Shown here one piece after another: positions 61,901 through 64,000 of a stretch of 64,000 bases of DNA (positions are counted from its first letter, which is position 1; each line of letters opens with the position of its first letter). The DNA is from Diadema setosum (lineage: Eukaryota > Echinodermata > Echinoidea > Diadematoida > Diadematidae), in the NCBI GenBank assembly GCA_033980235.1, contig CM067077.1, positions 7,000,602 through 7,064,601 of the forward strand, given 5' to 3'. The notes under the pieces were generated by a model. That model ran no database searches and was not told the origin of the DNA. It saw only the letters and a program-made list of their open reading frames with translations. The translations under genes were made by a program, and so were the position numbers.

Positions 61901-63162
61901 TGTCAAAGAAAATAAAAAGGTATATAATTACGTAGAATATCAGGAAAAAAAATAAATTGAAATCTAATAAAAAAGAATAAATGTAAAAAAAACAACAACC
62001 GAGAATGATGATGCACTTCGTGAAACCCGTTAACACAACAGAGAAGCTAAGAAGTGTAGCAATACTATTCGTACAGCACACATTTGTGGTGCAACAAAAA
62101 TAAAGTATATTGGGTCCATTTTCCTGGAAGGGGACATGCTATGATAATCTGTAAAGGGATAACCATTGTGTTTTACAACATTCTTCATTAAGCATCTATG
62201 GCAGAAGATTCAATCTAAAGTAAATGCCAGAATAATAATAATGAATGGTTGTTGTCTAACTGGGTTGTTTCATTTCATTGACCCCACGAAGAACATTAGT
62301 TTTCTCTTTACTTTGTCTGCCCTCTGTCAAAACAAAATAAACAAATCAAAACAACAACAAAAACTGCTAGATCGCAACTGTTGATGTACATAACATGCCT
62401 TTTCTGCCTGGCACTACTTATCATAACAATGCTGGAATTTCAGGGCTTGGCTGTTTGTTCCAAATTCATCGTGTCACTGCCGGCATCCTGGGTTAGTCTG
62501 TTGGTAGTGTCCCTGCTCGGAAAACAGTGGAAGAAAGGTTCTATTTCCGCTGGTTCCTTTCTTCCCGACATGTTTGCTAATGTCAAACAGCAGTTGCGAT
62601 CCTTCAAATTTCATTTGTACATAGGGCAGACAAATTGAAAAAAGCTCATGCCTCATTATCTTCTCCCCTCTGCTAAATAATTTGTCATATTTTTCCTTTC
62701 TGAAACGATATTTTGAGCAGGCAATCACAGACCACTTCGGGAATCGTAATATCCAGGTTAAAAATGTCTATACTGTTAAATTGGAACCGAATAACAATGA
62801 TGAAAGTGTTGTTTATTTCTGCCCCTTAAAAAAGTTCAACAGTGAGTCAATCGCACCATACGCAAAACTGTAATCCTTAAGTTAGGCCAAAAGTTGTCGG
62901 CGCAATAAAATCATTCTGAAGTTCGTGATAAGCCTGAGCATTCCCTGTAGATATACATGTACACAATCATGCATAAGTTATACAAAATCATAATAGGCAA
63001 GCAGGACTACAAGCTTACTCAGGGTTTTACGCATATTGTTTTTTTTTTTTTATTCAACAGCTTTCAACGAATGTAAATGGGGTCGCGACTACCACTACTG
63101 CAGCGACAATCAGATTTGCGAAAATAATAATGCCACGGGATTCACTTGCCGAGAAAGGAATG
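14221..63162 (+). CDS. Gene B: signal peptide, 6 sushi (CCP), mucin stalk, EGF, SEA, EGF-like; membrane mucin-like receptor (3' end outside window)
   Basis: Eighteen well-supported exons: 14221-14299, 16884-17072, 19990-20190, 24410-24616, 28891-29079, 35380-35580, 40337-40537, 43020-43118, 49957-50262, 50667-51023, 51424-51780, 52192-52476, 55633-55860, 57575-57628, 58024-58131, 60457-60566, 61420-61633, 63061-63162. They sum to 3487 bases (about 1162 codons) and stay in frame. All introns are phase 1 except the phase-0 intron that splits the SEA domain. Approximate residues: signal 1-25, CCPs 27-422, Ser/Thr stalk and mucin 423-984, EGF 985-1020, SEA 1021-1128, EGF-like 1129-1162. Gene A shows what should follow: a TM exon and a tail. 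PTS-EGF-SEA-EGF is the layout of transmembrane mucins; sushi modules at the N-terminus suggest protein or glycan recognition at the cell surface. Immune or barrier function is inference. One further possible exon near 57120-57355 is doubtful. Confidence 0.85.
15125..15370 (-). mobile_element. Possible LINE 3' end fragment
   Basis: TTTGGTTTGGTTTATTTCAGC followed by A-rich sequence looks like the reverse of a LINE 3' UTR with a short tandem tail. No coding remnant was identified. Confidence 0.3.
16884..17072 (+). CDS. Gene B exon 2: sushi/CCP module a
   Basis: Acceptor AAAAG at 16879-16883 and donor GTAGGT at 17073; phase 1-1; 63 codons. Cys positions ([22 protein letters not shown]) and the Trp before the last Cys fit a four-Cys CCP. 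About two thirds of residues are identical to module a' at 28891-29079, including NNPFGVIV and RIDL. Confidence 0.85.
17412..17680 (+). pseudogene. Truncated LINE: C-terminal end of reverse transcriptase ORF
   Basis: The frame to TAA at 17678-17680 reads [19 protein letters not shown], then [11 protein letters not shown], then a [12 protein letters not shown] end. This is the standard C-terminus of CR1/Jockey-like LINE ORF2 and parallels 33520-33734 of the longer LINE. It is 5'-truncated and is cut at its 3' end by the element at 17682. Confidence 0.75.
17682..18737. mobile_element. TIR DNA element(s), GGCCGTGTCACACC termini, TTA-flanked, nested or composite
   Basis: GGCCGTGTCACACC at 17682 and its complement ending 18737 frame the block. 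A second left terminus, GGCCCTGTCACACC, begins at 18065, preceded by TTA, and matches the right end over about 40 bp, including CCGGGCAAGCTAC. So 18065-18737 is a complete 0.67-kb element with TTA on both sides, and 17682-18064 is the left part of a related one. No transposase was found. Confidence 0.75.
19215..19555 (+). mobile_element. LINE 3' UTR fragment
   Basis: Closely matches 55210-55520 (GTACCCGTGCTCCTCATCTC, CCACTATGTTT, TTTGCTACATTTGAT blocks). The second copy ends in repeated ATTGAAATTGAA, a LINE-type 3' tail, which identifies both as 3' ends of one family. Confidence 0.55.
19582..19608 (+). repeat. CA microsatellite
   Basis: Uninterrupted CA run in intron 2. Confidence 0.9.
19990..20190 (+). 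CDS. Gene B exon 3: divergent CCP module b
   Basis: Acceptor AAAG at 19986-19989 and donor GTATGC at 20191; phase 1-1; 67 codons. Four Cys (QCLTS, LSCAV, ALCSN, QYCAG) with sushi spacing, but the usual Trp before the last Cys is replaced by GTLGDP. About 80 percent identical to module b' at 35380-35580, with the stretch from [12 protein letters not shown] onward almost unchanged in DNA as well as protein. Confidence 0.8.
20280..20375 (+). pseudogene. Decayed partial duplicate of CCP module b exon
   Basis: 90 bp after exon 3, an ACTGTTCCTGGCAATTTTCA block and then TTGTTCAAACGGAACGCTTGA repeat the second half of module b/b'. It reads TVPGNF...[11 protein letters not shown] and ends in TGA. The second Cys, the terminal Cys and the donor are lost, so it is not an exon. 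GCTTGAGGA matches b' rather than b. Confidence 0.75.
20789..21172. repeat. CA and TA microsatellite cluster
   Basis: CA run (20789-20810), long TA runs to about 20930, TA run 21011-21054, and TA run 21096-21170, separated by short unique segments. GGCGTACC (20971) and GGTACGCC (20999) form a small inverted repeat between two of the runs. Confidence 0.9.
21240..22380. other. Intron 3 of gene B, no feature recognised
   Basis: AT-rich unique-looking intron sequence. No exon with phase-1 borders was seen. Confidence 0.45.
22395..22552 (-). mobile_element. tRNA-derived SINE
   Basis: On the minus strand a tRNA-like head (CCTGTCTGGTGATCAGGAGG, then GTAGGTTCGAATCCTGC B box) is followed by a tail ending TACGGCAATTTGTCAATCAG. 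The same tail follows the tRNA-like head at 24205-24395. Confidence 0.65.
22637..23685. mobile_element. TIR element, TGTGACC...CAAAAAGTTG family, copy 1
   Basis: Starts ATGTGACCGTGCATCACAAA with AACAAAAAGTTGC and ends with the complement (CTTTTTGTTGG...GGTCACA). Related copies are at 43425-43920 (left-truncated) and 52764-53462. 1.05 kb, no ORF. Confidence 0.75.
23960..24021 (+). repeat. GATA/AAAT microsatellite
   Basis: Repeats of TAGATAAA followed by AAATAAATAAAT. Confidence 0.9.
24016..24118 (-). mobile_element. SINE fragment, inverted relative to the next SINE
   Basis: CCACTAGACCACCGAGCTTCC and AACACTTGCTGTC blocks are the reverse complement of 24185-24235. They are followed by a tail-like GGGCAATTTGTCAAT. 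Confidence 0.55.
24205..24395 (+). mobile_element. tRNA-derived SINE
   Basis: tRNA-like head with A box (GCTCGGTGGTCTAGTGG) and B box (GTAGGTTCGATTCC), then the family tail GTACGGCAATATTCGTCAAT. It ends just before CCP exon 4. Confidence 0.7.
24410..24616 (+). CDS. Gene B exon 4: sushi/CCP module c (six Cys)
   Basis: Acceptor CTCTAG at 24404-24409 and donor GTAAGA at 24617; phase 1-1; 69 codons. It begins YCRQPEGDG and ends [12 protein letters not shown], with the Trp and Pro of a normal CCP. Two extra Cys in a SCSSDC block could form an added disulphide. The paralogue at 40337-40537 keeps all six Cys. Confidence 0.85.
24925..24958 (+). repeat. CA microsatellite
   Basis: CA run in intron 4. 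Confidence 0.75.
25787..26060. mobile_element. Element made of TTCGGAATAACGAACC repeats
   Basis: At least ten copies of a motif near TTCGGAATAACGAACC, in one orientation in the left half and the other in the right half, around AACCTCTAGGTATAGGGAAT. The same core and flanking motifs lie inside both copies of the large TIR transposon (27665-28175 and 37684-37850). Confidence 0.75.
26131..28806 (+). mobile_element. TIR DNA transposon copy 1 (nonautonomous, 2.7 kb)
   Basis: Termini TGTTGCGACACGGATTGTCG and complement ending GTGTCGCTACA. Direct repeats GACGG at 26126-26130 and 28807-28811 give a 5-bp target duplication. Both ends are packed with the 14-mer GGCGACAATCCGTG in alternating orientation. 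The interior holds TG/CA microsatellites, the TTCGGAATAACGAACC module and one nested MITE. Internal sequence is the reverse complement of 37054-39315. No transposase was recognised. The TGT start and 4-5-bp duplication would be compatible with Ginger-like elements, but that is a weak inference. Confidence 0.85.
27737..28062. mobile_element. Nested TA-flanked MITE inside transposon copy 1, itself containing a palindrome
   Basis: Begins TTGACCGATTC and ends GAATCGGTCAA, with TA at 27735-27736 and 28063-28064. The empty site (CCCTATACC, in reverse) is present in copy 2 near 37780. Inside, 27777-28028 is a second inverted repeat whose arms contain CAGCCATAGTGGGTGTATCA. Confidence 0.85.
28891..29079 (+). 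CDS. Gene B exon 5: sushi/CCP module a'
   Basis: Acceptor AACAG at 28886-28890 and donor GTGAGT at 29080; phase 1-1; 63 codons, the same length as module a. Four Cys (CQPP, LNCMD, YSYCSA, FTCLG) and Trp in position. It starts the second a-b-c cassette, 84 bp after the transposon end. Confidence 0.85.
29080..30335. other. Intron 5 sequence left of the LINE
   Basis: Contains a CA/CACG microsatellite (29705-29733). The part from about 30000 may be LINE 5' UTR. No exon was seen. Confidence 0.4.
30340..34548 (+). mobile_element. Dead non-LTR retrotransposon (LINE, CR1/Jockey-like)
   Basis: Open frames at 30350-30988, 31067-31421, 31673-32373 and 32282-33595, plus a tail to TAA at 33732-33734, together form one ORF2. 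Endonuclease motifs: [33 protein letters not shown] and a TDHFPI with the catalytic His. RT motifs: [35 protein letters not shown] and FADDT. A C-terminal [10 protein letters not shown] end follows. It is broken by frame shifts near 30984, 31035, 32360 and 33590, several at homopolymers, and by a MITE at 31422. The 3' end has AATAAA and a (TTGAA)n tail at about 34525-34548. It sits in intron 5 of gene B, in the same orientation. Confidence 0.9.
31422..31668 (-). mobile_element. Palindromic MITE, GAAGAG family, copy 3, inside the LINE ORF
   Basis: GAAGAGTTTGTTTGC to AACAAACTCTTC with ATAT at 31418-31421 and 31669-31672. The internal order is reversed compared with copies 1 and 2. It interrupts the LINE between endonuclease and reverse transcriptase. 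Confidence 0.92.
35110..35145 (+). repeat. TTC microsatellite
   Basis: Run of T then (TTC)n in intron 5. Confidence 0.85.
35380..35580 (+). CDS. Gene B exon 6: divergent CCP module b'
   Basis: Acceptor AAAG at 35376-35379 and donor GTAGGT at 35581; phase 1-1; 67 codons, as module b. It has the same four Cys and the same lack of Trp. Shared blocks [15 protein letters not shown] and [12 protein letters not shown]. Confidence 0.85.
35581..37040. other. Intron 6 of gene B, left part, no feature recognised
   Basis: AT-rich sequence without visible repeats or exon candidates until the transposon at 37054. Confidence 0.45.
37054..39315 (-). mobile_element. TIR DNA transposon copy 2 (inverted relative to copy 1, 2.26 kb)
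   Basis: Starts TGTTGCGACACGGATTGTCG and ends ACGGATTG-type complement to GTGTCGCAACA. Direct repeats GACCT at 37049-37053 and 39316-39320 are the 5-bp target duplication. Internal blocks correspond in reverse to 26131-28806. It lacks the nested MITE of copy 1, which explains most of the length difference. Confidence 0.88.
37684..37850. repeat. TTCGGAATAACGAACC module inside transposon copy 2
   Basis: Repeated ATTCCGAAGGTTCG and complements around AACCTCTAGGTATAGGGAAT, the same core as the free-standing element at 25787-26060. A TG microsatellite follows (37850-37900). Confidence 0.75.
39320..40330. other. Intron 6, right part
   Basis: Contains a CA/C-rich stretch (39825-39880). Nothing else was recognised. 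Confidence 0.45.
40337..40537 (+). CDS. Gene B exon 7: sushi/CCP module c' (six Cys)
   Basis: Acceptor TTCTAG at 40331-40336 and donor GTACGA at 40538; phase 1-1; 67 codons. It begins YCPEPVEG and ends [12 protein letters not shown]. All six Cys, the Trp and the GD(I/M)ITF/YSCED block match module c. Confidence 0.85.
40738..42830. mobile_element. Foldback element with telomere-like arrays at both ends (2.1 kb)
   Basis: Left end 40738-41105: AACCCTAAATGTAATA units. Right end about 42215-42830: the inverse, ATTACATTTAGGGTT. Inside, unique inverted arms continue (41118-41441 against 41878-42193, for example AACGCAGAATATCGGGC against GCCCGATATTCTGCGTT) around a loop of about 440 bp. No ORF encodes a transposase. 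It lies in intron 7 of gene B. Confidence 0.88.
43020..43118 (+). CDS. Gene B exon 8: Ser/Thr-rich stalk
   Basis: Acceptor GACAG at 43015-43019 and donor GTGAGA at 43119; phase 1-1; 33 codons, about 45 percent Ser/Thr ([20 protein letters not shown]). It starts the O-glycosylation-prone region after the sushi modules. Confidence 0.75.
43425..43920. mobile_element. TIR element, TGTGACC family, copy 2 (left end missing)
   Basis: Matches the right half of 22637-23685 (CTAGCACGGCTTGGTAAAGATTAA, then GGGTCACAT end). Confidence 0.65.
43925..44690 (+). repeat. Intronic segmental repeat, block 1
   Basis: Shared with 54058-54800 (GTTTATTTTGCCATAACTCT, TTTCAAGTCCATGTCATTG, GTTTACGTGTTATATCTATG). Its end has a tRNA-like stretch (ATGGCTGAGAGGTTTAAGGC, GCTGGAACCCC), possibly a SINE head. 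Confidence 0.75.
44700..46520. other. Intron 8: microsatellites, tRNA-like stretch, duplicated segments
   Basis: CA run 44740-44762 and poly-T/poly-A runs (44888-44911, 46171-46188, 46325-46348). A tRNA-like stretch lies at 45275-45350 (GTGTGGCATAGTTGCTTAGC, TTCAAGCCCC). Segments near 45385-45800 recur, diverged, near 46450-46530 and 48180-48960, so this intron grew by duplication. No exon was seen. Confidence 0.5.
46525..46996 (+). mobile_element. TIR MITE, GGCGTTTTCACATCAG family, tandem copy 1
   Basis: GGCGTTTTCACATCAGCCCG to CGGGCTGATGTGAAAACGCC. TA precedes it at 46523-46524. Interior rich in TAGCGCGCTA motifs. Confidence 0.9.
47057..47539 (+). mobile_element. TIR MITE, same family, tandem copy 2
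   Basis: Same termini; TA at 47055-47056 and 47540-47541. Separated from copies 1 and 3 by the same 60-bp host spacer. Confidence 0.9.
47600..47968 (+). mobile_element. TIR MITE, same family, tandem copy 3 (internally deleted)
   Basis: Same termini; about 110 bp shorter than copy 2 because a segment before the GATAATATGAAAATAACTCG block is missing. Confidence 0.9.
48000..49220. other. Intron 8, right part
   Basis: Diverged repeats of 45385-45800 and 48.8-49.1 kb (CACTCCGATG, TTTCATCAAGTATACGCA). No exon was recognised. Confidence 0.45.
49230..49628 (+). repeat. Intronic segmental repeat, block 2
   Basis: Nearly identical by eye to 54803-55206 (AATAAGGGTCAAAGTTCATA, GTACAGATACACTGTACTAA, GGGACTTTCCATGTGGTTTG). 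Confidence 0.85.
49957..50262 (+). CDS. Gene B exon 9: Thr-rich mucin (PTS) exon 1
   Basis: Acceptor TTTTAG at 49951-49956 and donor GTAAGT at 50263; phase 1-1; 102 codons. Thr is close to half of residues, in blocks such as [17 protein letters not shown] and TTVPDTTTG. This composition predicts dense O-glycosylation and an extended rod. Unit 1 of a tandem set. Confidence 0.85.
50667..51023 (+). CDS. Gene B exon 10: Thr-rich mucin exon 2
   Basis: Acceptor TTTTAG at 50661-50666 and donor GTAAGT at 51024; phase 1-1; 119 codons. It has an extra [19 protein letters not shown] block missing from exon 9. No in-frame ATG sits near its start, so a simple ORF search misses it. Confidence 0.85.
51424..51780 (+). 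CDS. Gene B exon 11: Thr-rich mucin exon 3
   Basis: Acceptor TTTTAG at 51418-51423 and donor GTAAGT at 51781; phase 1-1; 119 codons, colinear with exon 10. Confidence 0.85.
52192..52476 (+). CDS. Gene B exon 12: Thr-rich mucin exon 4
   Basis: Acceptor CTTTAG at 52186-52191 and donor GTAAGT at 52477; phase 1-1; 95 codons. Shorter by an internal in-frame deletion of the [12 protein letters not shown] region. Confidence 0.85.
52764..53462. mobile_element. TIR element, TGTGACC family, copy 3, inside the fifth mucin unit
   Basis: TGTGACCGTGCATTACAAAA with AACAAAAAGTCGC at left and the complement ending GGGTCACAT at right. It is 0.7 kb and splits the fifth repeat unit. Confidence 0.8.
54058..55206 (+). 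repeat. Intronic segmental repeat, blocks 1 and 2 joined
   Basis: 54058-54800 matches 43925-44690, and 54803-55206 matches 49230-49628. The junction carries a tRNA-like stretch (GTATGGCAGAAAGGTTAAAG, GGGTTAGAACCCC). Confidence 0.85.
55210..55520 (+). mobile_element. LINE 3' UTR fragment with ATTGAAATTGAA tail
   Basis: Second copy of the sequence at 19215-19555, ending in repeated GAATTGAAATTGAAATTGA at 55498-55518. Confidence 0.6.
55633..55860 (+). CDS. Gene B exon 13: Ser/Thr/Met-rich linker
   Basis: Acceptor TTAAAG at 55627-55632 and donor GTGTGT at 55861; phase 1-1; 76 codons. It begins [13 protein letters not shown], then [18 protein letters not shown]. It is mucin-like but not part of the TTPVETT family. 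Confidence 0.75.
56415..56465 (+). repeat. C-run and CA microsatellite
   Basis: Poly-C followed by a CA run in intron 13. Confidence 0.85.
57137..57355 (+). pseudogene. Possible duplicate of exon 13, acceptor frame not consistent
   Basis: From about 57147 the sequence parallels exon 13 ([31 protein letters not shown], donor GTGTGT at 57356, phase 1 out). The nearest upstream AG (57117-57118) would enter in the wrong phase and meet a TGA. Relative to exon 13, the distance from AG to CTGCCAACT is 11 bp longer, not a multiple of three. Either it is a dying exon that is skipped (skipping keeps frame) or it uses an acceptor I cannot identify. Confidence 0.5.
57575..57628 (+). CDS. Gene B exon 15: short Thr/Pro linker
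   Basis: Acceptor CTACAG at 57569-57574 and donor GTAGGT at 57629; phase 1-1; 18 codons reading [17 protein letters not shown]. It is small, but the splice sites and phase fit and it leads into the EGF exon. Confidence 0.65.
57640..58020. other. Intron between linker and EGF exons
   Basis: TTG-rich repeats (57645-57710) and poly-T/poly-A runs only. Confidence 0.5.
58024..58131 (+). CDS. Gene B exon 16: EGF domain (six Cys)
   Basis: Acceptor GCCAG at 58019-58023 and donor GTAAGA at 58132; phase 1-1; 36 codons. Six Cys (PCNGEC, VC, ECDC, QCV) fit a complete EGF with the C-x-C pair. Placement just before the SEA domain matches transmembrane mucins. Confidence 0.85.
   Translation, partial: SRVMESAKEAEKYVTKKQTSVTATRATTEILMDSV
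58145..59060. other. Intron 16, left part
   Basis: Direct repeat of TATAAAAAGATGCAACCAATCA (58186 and 58241) and a CA/TA microsatellite (58855-58912). Nothing else was recognised. Confidence 0.5.
59071..59198. mobile_element. Short palindromic element between 13-bp direct repeats
   Basis: GCTTCTTCACTTTGTCTCCC and the complement GGGAGACAGAGTGAAGAAAC are arms of a hairpin. CAGAATAGTATTT occurs at 59060-59072 and again at 59230-59242, a possible target duplication. A related, diverged CTCCCTCTACAA sequence is near 10290. Confidence 0.6.
59470..60175 (-). mobile_element. LINE 3' fragment, decayed
   Basis: The reverse strand ends in the (TTGAA)-like tail at 59478-59506 with AATAAAG just before it, and upstream reads a LINE-type C-terminus ([14 protein letters not shown], then [10 protein letters not shown]), interrupted by stops. 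Confidence 0.55.
60457..60566 (+). CDS. Gene B exon 17: first part of SEA domain
   Basis: Acceptor TTTTAG at 60451-60456 and donor GTGAGT at 60567; phase 1 in and 0 out. It begins [19 protein letters not shown] and ends LEKDVCTP, the N-terminal strand and helix of a SEA fold. The phase-0 junction joins directly to exon 18. Confidence 0.85.
60968..61099. mobile_element. Short hAT-like MITE (CAGGGGCGGATCCA termini)
   Basis: CAGGGGCGGATCCA at left and TGGATCCGCCACTG at right; 132 bp. CAGNGGCGGATCC termini are common in animal hAT-type MITEs. A clean 8-bp target duplication was not seen. Confidence 0.7.
61420..61633 (+). CDS. Gene B exon 18: second part of SEA domain with cleavage motif
   Basis: Acceptor TATAG at 61415-61419 and donor GTAAGT at 61634; phase 0 in and 1 out; 71 codons. 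GSIIINY places G at 61483-61485 and S at 61486-61488, matching the SEA autoproteolytic G-S-V/I site. N-linked sequons (NKT, NQT, NGT) are present. Paralogue of 927-1137. Confidence 0.88.
61640..63045. other. Intron 18, no feature recognised
   Basis: AT-rich with A runs. The ORF at 62381-62638 has no splice-phase support and no recognisable domain. Confidence 0.45.
63061..63162 (+). CDS. Gene B exon 19: EGF-like module (four-Cys), last exon in window
   Basis: Acceptor CAACAG at 63055-63060 and donor GTCAGT at 63163; phase 1-1; 34 codons. It begins [13 protein letters not shown] and ends GFTCRERNG. Same length, phases, Cys pattern and even donor sequence as gene A 5566-5667. A TM exon should follow beyond the window. 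Confidence 0.85.
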
Positions 63163-64000
63163 GTCAGTATATTGTATAAGTTGTACCTTTCTGTTGTGAT
63201 GTGACGAACAATATACCACGAATAACTATCAGTAATAAACACTGACAGAATATCTTAATGGGTTTCGCTTTATTCTCTACATCCTGTTATTGGACAGAAT
63301 TTGGCATAGTTAACGCAAAAGAATGAGGTGCAAATCATTTGACTGTTGTAGTGCAAGGAAGCATTTGAAACGAGGCAACACTCAATAATTTTTATTGGCT
63401 TCCTCTTTCTTATATGCTAAGTAAGGAGAGAGTAGAAAACACATGAAGCTAGTATACTTTGTATTAATGTTAATATAAGAGCTGAAAATCTGAGATGGCA
63501 GCTCCGACTACTGTACTGATTGAACAGTTAACCACCGGGTTTTCGTTACATTTTCATACTTTGTCTGTTCGCCTTTGTATATGTTTTGCGCTTTCATGAT
63601 AATTTTGTATATGTTAAGAAGATACTAGTGAACCTAGAGAAGGTGAGGTGGGGCTGTTAGTTTGGACATAACTAAAAGAAACTAAAGAAACTATCAAATC
63701 GTAGTCTCCAGCAATCCTTTGTTGGTAGTGAATAATAGCATGGCATGATATACAGTGCACTGACATATCACATATTTACATTAATATGTGTGTTTGTGTG
63801 TGTGTTTCAACATACGTTGTTATCGCCTCTCCTGACAGCAGATTATCCTCCAGGTCTAAGGACCTGTCTACGCCACTAATGCACATTCAGTGCCATTCGC
63901 TAAATATTTTTCGATGTAAATGTTGACAGCTAGTTTGGGATGACAGGAAGTTCACTGGCTAAATCTTAAAGTAGACCGCCCACTTTGCTACTAATGCCTC
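63163..64000. other. Start of the next gene B intron
   Basis: Only a TG microsatellite (63787-63806) was recognised. Confidence 0.5.

Noticed and set aside
62381..62638. ORF beginning with a hydrophobic stretch in intron 18
   Set aside because: No phase-compatible splice sites and no similarity to SEA, EGF or TM exons of gene A.

Overview
This is a eukaryotic, AT-rich, intron-dense animal genomic window. Exons are short (54 to 357 bp), nearly all are flanked by phase-1 introns, and most of the DNA is intronic or intergenic sequence full of inverted-repeat (MITE-like) transposons, tRNA-derived SINEs, LINE relics and microsatellites. The combination of sushi (CCP), mucin-like, EGF and SEA modules in symmetric phase-1 exons, with CR1/Jockey-type LINEs, suggests a marine invertebrate, perhaps a deuterostome such as an echinoderm. 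That taxonomic guess is inference only.

Two protein-coding genes are supported, both on the + strand, head to tail. Gene A (927-7431) is the 3' end of a membrane protein: C-terminal half of a SEA domain, EGF-like exon, transmembrane exon, cytoplasmic-tail exon with stop. Gene B starts at 14221 and runs past the right edge (last exon seen 63061-63162). Its exons encode a signal peptide, six CCP/sushi modules, a Ser/Thr stalk, four long Thr-rich mucin exons, more Ser/Thr linker exons, a six-Cys EGF, a two-exon SEA domain, and a second EGF-like exon clearly paralogous to the one in gene A. The PTS-EGF-SEA-EGF order is that of transmembrane mucins of the MUC3/12/13/17 type; the six N-terminal sushi modules are the unusual part. 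About 1162 codons are visible without one doubtful exon, and every junction listed keeps frame.

The CCP region is an a-b-c triplet present twice (16884, 19990, 24410; then 28891, 35380, 40337). The mucin region is an intron-plus-exon unit of about 0.7-0.77 kb repeated four times, with a fifth unit broken by a MITE. Genes A and B therefore look like products of repeated tandem duplication at exon, cassette and gene scale.

Mobile DNA by region: 0.3-0.56 kb telomere-like minisatellite; 1.57-5.2 kb inverted-repeat elements, one nested in another; 7.4-14.2 kb intergenic spacer with a tRNA gene inside an inverted-repeat element; 15-24.4 kb (introns 1-3 of gene B) LINE fragments, TIR elements, microsatellites and SINEs; 25.8-28.8 kb and 37.05-39.3 kb two inverted copies of one TIR transposon with 5-bp target duplications; 30.3-34.5 kb a dead LINE interrupted by a MITE; 40.74-42.83 kb a foldback element whose ends are telomere-like arrays; 46.5-48 kb a threefold tandem MITE; 43.9-44.7 and 49.2-49.6 kb blocks repeated together at 54.06-55.2 kb.
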